In this document: positions 61,425 through 64,000 of the stretch, one piece after another | Layout: each line of letters opens with the position of its first letter | Numbering within the stretch: the stretch's first letter is position 1 | Position numbers and translations under genes: made by a program | The notes under the pieces: generated by a model | Database searches by the model: none | The model's input: the letters and a program-made list of their open reading frames with translations, nothing else | What the model was told of the DNA's origin: nothing | NCBI GenBank assembly: GCA_947579665.1 | Contig: CANPUZ010000061.1 | Span: 1,178,001-1,242,000, forward strand | Direction: 5' to 3' | DNA length: 64,000 nucleotides | From: Sympetrum striolatum | Lineage: Eukaryota; Arthropoda; Insecta; Odonata; Libellulidae

Positions 61425-64000
61425 AATATCTCAATAGAATTTGGTTAGATCTTATCAAAAACTTTAAATGAGTCCAAATTTGACAAATTTTGCTCAATTT
61501 CTTGCAAAATATGGCCAAAAACCTGAAATTTCACCAATATTTTTTTCGAGTTTTCAACTTTTTTTGAGTAAACTGTTGCGAAAAATTGAATATTTCTATA
61601 GAATTTGGTTAGATCATATCAGAATCTTTAAAATGAATCAAAACTTGACTAATTTTTCTCAATTTTTAGCAAAATATGGCCAAAAAACAAAAATTTCAAT
61701 TATATTTTTTCGAGTTTTCCATGTTTTTTGAATTAACTGCTGCTTAAATTTGAATATTTCTATAAGAATTGGTTAGATCTTATCAAAAACTTTAAGATGA
61801 GTCCAAAGTTGACTAATTTAGCTCAATTTTTATCAAAATAAGGCCAAAAACCTGAATTTTCACCAATTTTTTTAAAGTTTTCGAAGCTTTTTGAGTTAAC
61901 AGCTACGAAAAATTATATATCTAATTAATTTGAATATATCTCGTCAAAAAAGTAAAATGAATCAAAACTTTACCTTTTTTTCTCAATTTTAAGCAAAATA
62001 TGGCCAAAAAACTGAAATTTCACAGATTATTTTTTCGAATTTTTGACGTTTTTTGAGTTAAATGCTACGAAAATTTGAATATTTCTATAGGATTTGGTTA
62101 GATGATATCAAAAACTTTAAAATGAGTCCAAATTTGACTAATTTTGCTCAATTTCTTGCAAAAAATGGCCAAAAACCTGAAATTTCACAAAAATTTTTTT
62201 CGAGTTTTTGACGTTTTTTGAGTAAACTGCTACAATAAATTGAATATATTATATTTAATTTGGTAAGATCAAATCTTAAACTGTAAAATGAGTTCAAAAT
62301 AAACTAATTTTGCTCAATTTTATGCAAAATATGGCCAAAAACATGAAATTTTACCGATATATTTCAAGTTTTCGATGTTTTTTGAGCTAATGGCTTAAAA
62401 AAATTGAATATTTCTATAATATTTAGTTAGGTCTTATCAAAAACGTTAAAATGAATCCAAACTTGACTAAATTTTCTCAATTTTTAGCAAAATATGGCCA
62501 AAAAACTGAAATTTCACAGATTATTTTTTCGAGTTTTTGACGTTTTTTGAGTTAAATGCTACGAAAAATTGAATATTTCTTTAGAATTTGGTTAGATGAT
62601 ATCAAAAAATTTAAAATGAGTCCAAATTTGACAAATTTTGCTCAATTTCTTGCAAAATATGGCCAAAAACCTGAAATTTCACCAATATTTTTTTCGAGTT
62701 TTTGACCTTTTTTGAGTAAACTGCTAATATAAAATGAATATGTTATATTGAATTTGGTAAGATCATATCAGAATCTTTAGAATGAATCAAAACTTAACTA
62801 AATTTTCTCAATTTTTAGCAAAATATGGCCAAAAAACTAAAATTTCAATGATTTTTTTTCGATATACTGCCACGAAAAATTGAGTATTTCTTTTAAATTA
62901 AGTTAGATTATATCAAAAAATTTAAAATGAGTCCCAACCTGGCTAATTTTGCTCAATTCTTAGCAAAATAAGGCCAAAAAACTTAAATTTCACCAATATT
63001 TTTTTCGAATTTTCAACGTTTTTTGAGTAAACTGCTACGATAAATTGAATGTATTATATTAAATTTGGTAAGATCATATCAAAAACTTTAAAATGAGTCC
63101 AAATTTGACTAATTTCGCTCAATTTCTTGCAAAGTATGGCCAAAAACCTGAAATTTCACCAATATTTTTTTCGAGTTTTCGACGTTTTTTGAGTAAACTG
63201 CTACGATAAATTGAATATATTATATTGAATTTGGTAAGATCATATCAAAAACTTTAAAATGAGTCCAAAATAAACTAATTTTGCTCAATTTTATGCAAAA
63301 TATGGCCAAAAACATGAAATTTTACCGATATATTTCCAGTTTTCGACGTTTTTTGAGTTAACGGCTTAAAAAAATTGAATATTTCTATAATACTTTGTTA
63401 GGACCTATCAAAAACGTTAAAATGAATCCAAACTTGACTAAATTTTCTCAATTTTTGGCGAAATATGGCCAAAAAACTGAAATTTCACGGATTTTTTTCG
63501 AGTTTGCGAAATTTTTTGAGTTAACTGCAACTAAAAATTGAATATTTCTATAGAATTTGGTTAGATGATATCAAAAACTTTAAAATGAGTCCAAAATTGA
63601 CTAATTTTGCTCAATTTCTACAAAATATGGCCAAAAACCTGAAATTTCACCAATATTTTTTTCGAGTTTTCAACGTTTTTTGAGTTAACTGTTGCGAAAA
63701 ATTGAATATTTCTATAGAATTTGGTTAGATCATATCAGAATCTTTAGAATGAATCAAAACTTAACTAAATTTTCTCAATTTTTAGCAAAATATGGCCAAA
63801 AAACTAAAATTTCAATGATTTTTTTTCGATATACTGCCACGAAAAATTGAGTATTTCTTTTAAATTAAGTTAGATTATATCAAAAAATTTAAAATGAGTC
63901 CCAACCTGGCTAATTTTGCTCAAATCTTAGCAAAATAAGGCCAAAAAACTTAAATTTCACCAATATTTTTTTCGAATTTTCAACGTTTTTTGAGTAAACT
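61425..64000 (+). repeat. Higher-order repeat copy 3, partial
   Basis: Follows copy 2 until about 63,735, where one monomer present in copy 2 (59,831-59,996, 166 bp) is precisely missing. The register then continues to the edge of the window. Confidence 0.85.

Larger units (their letters stand above)
36021..64000 (+). repeat. Megasatellite array of 163-164-bp monomers
   Basis: Head-to-tail monomers, all in one orientation. The anchor AAAATATGGCCAAAAA recurs at 163-164-bp steps (GGCC at 36,055, 36,218, 36,382, 36,546, 36,710, 36,873 and 37,036). Other conserved boxes are TTTTTTCGAGTTTTC, GTTTTTTGAGTTAACTGC, TTGAATATTTCTATAGAATT and AAAACTTTAAAATGAGTCC. About 170 monomers fit the span. Monomers fall into several types with different middle segments, for example AATTATATATATCTAATTAA, GATAAATTGAATATATTATA and a shortened type reading TTTTTTTCGAT(T/A)TACTGCCACG. 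The array runs off the right edge. Scattered open frames of 60-90 codons are by-products of low stop density and are not genes. Confidence 0.97.

Noticed and set aside
39267..61731. Open frames of 60-90 codons in the satellite (for example at 39,267, 44,373, 45,347, 50,227, 52,201 and 61,468), with recurring FLAKYGQK-like peptides
   Set aside because: They are the satellite monomer translated. Monomer lengths of 163-164 bp do not keep one frame, each frame is broken within two monomers, and there are no start or splice contexts.
36021..64000. CRISPR array
   Set aside because: The repeats are contiguous monomers without unique spacers, in a eukaryotic context.
36021..64000. CENP-B box in the satellite
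   Set aside because: I looked for a TTCG...CGGG-type box. TTTTCGAG is common, but no CGGG partner at the right spacing occurs.

Overview
The window looks like eukaryotic, AT-rich, intron-bearing DNA from an arthropod or a related invertebrate. It holds no bacterial-type operons, no intact long genes, and remnants of at least six transposon classes typical of arthropod heterochromatin: Penelope-like, LINE, Transib-like, hAT, piggyBac-like and Helentron/HINE-like. I cannot name the species.

Layout. Positions 1-13.2 kb are AT-rich with sparse signals: a 731-bp solo-LTR-like insertion nested inside a dispersed element (960-2347), LINE 3' tails, a repeat whose units each carry a tRNA-B-box-like core, a putative small gene start on the minus strand (4999-5627), a degenerate tandem block (9.8-11 kb) and a (CCCAA)n array. 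From 12.65 to 13.8 kb, a decayed Penelope-like element (GIY-YIG domain plus a hammerhead-like motif) abuts a LINE C-terminus. A HINE-like element at 13.9-15.2 kb has expanded its internal 177/178-bp units. Between 15.4 and 18.7 kb, exon-like pieces on the plus strand (a zinc-finger-like exon followed by three phase-0 terminal-exon-like frames) may be remains of one host gene, interrupted by transposons. Positions 19.35-22.66 kb hold a decayed Penelope reverse transcriptase (minus) and a decayed LINE (plus). Positions 26.7-31.3 kb are a nest of HINE-like copies with captured transposase pieces and a second copy of the B-box repeat.

The element at 31,756-35,386 is the best-defined mobile unit. 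It has 572-bp inverted arms that begin CACTGTG, and a broken minus-strand transposase whose C-terminus resembles Transib/RAG1 (the glutamate region). The part that should hold the two catalytic aspartates is missing. A small MITE sits directly beside it, followed by a HINE-like copy that is cut off where the satellite begins.

From about 36,021 to the end the window is one head-to-tail satellite of 163-164-bp monomers, about 170 copies, in one orientation. The monomers are diverged, but larger blocks recur: a 3.27-kb period (about 20 monomers) in the middle and a 3.90-kb period (about 24 monomers) at the end. Single-monomer deletions are visible between copies, as expected from unequal exchange. 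Nothing in the satellite is believed to be coding.
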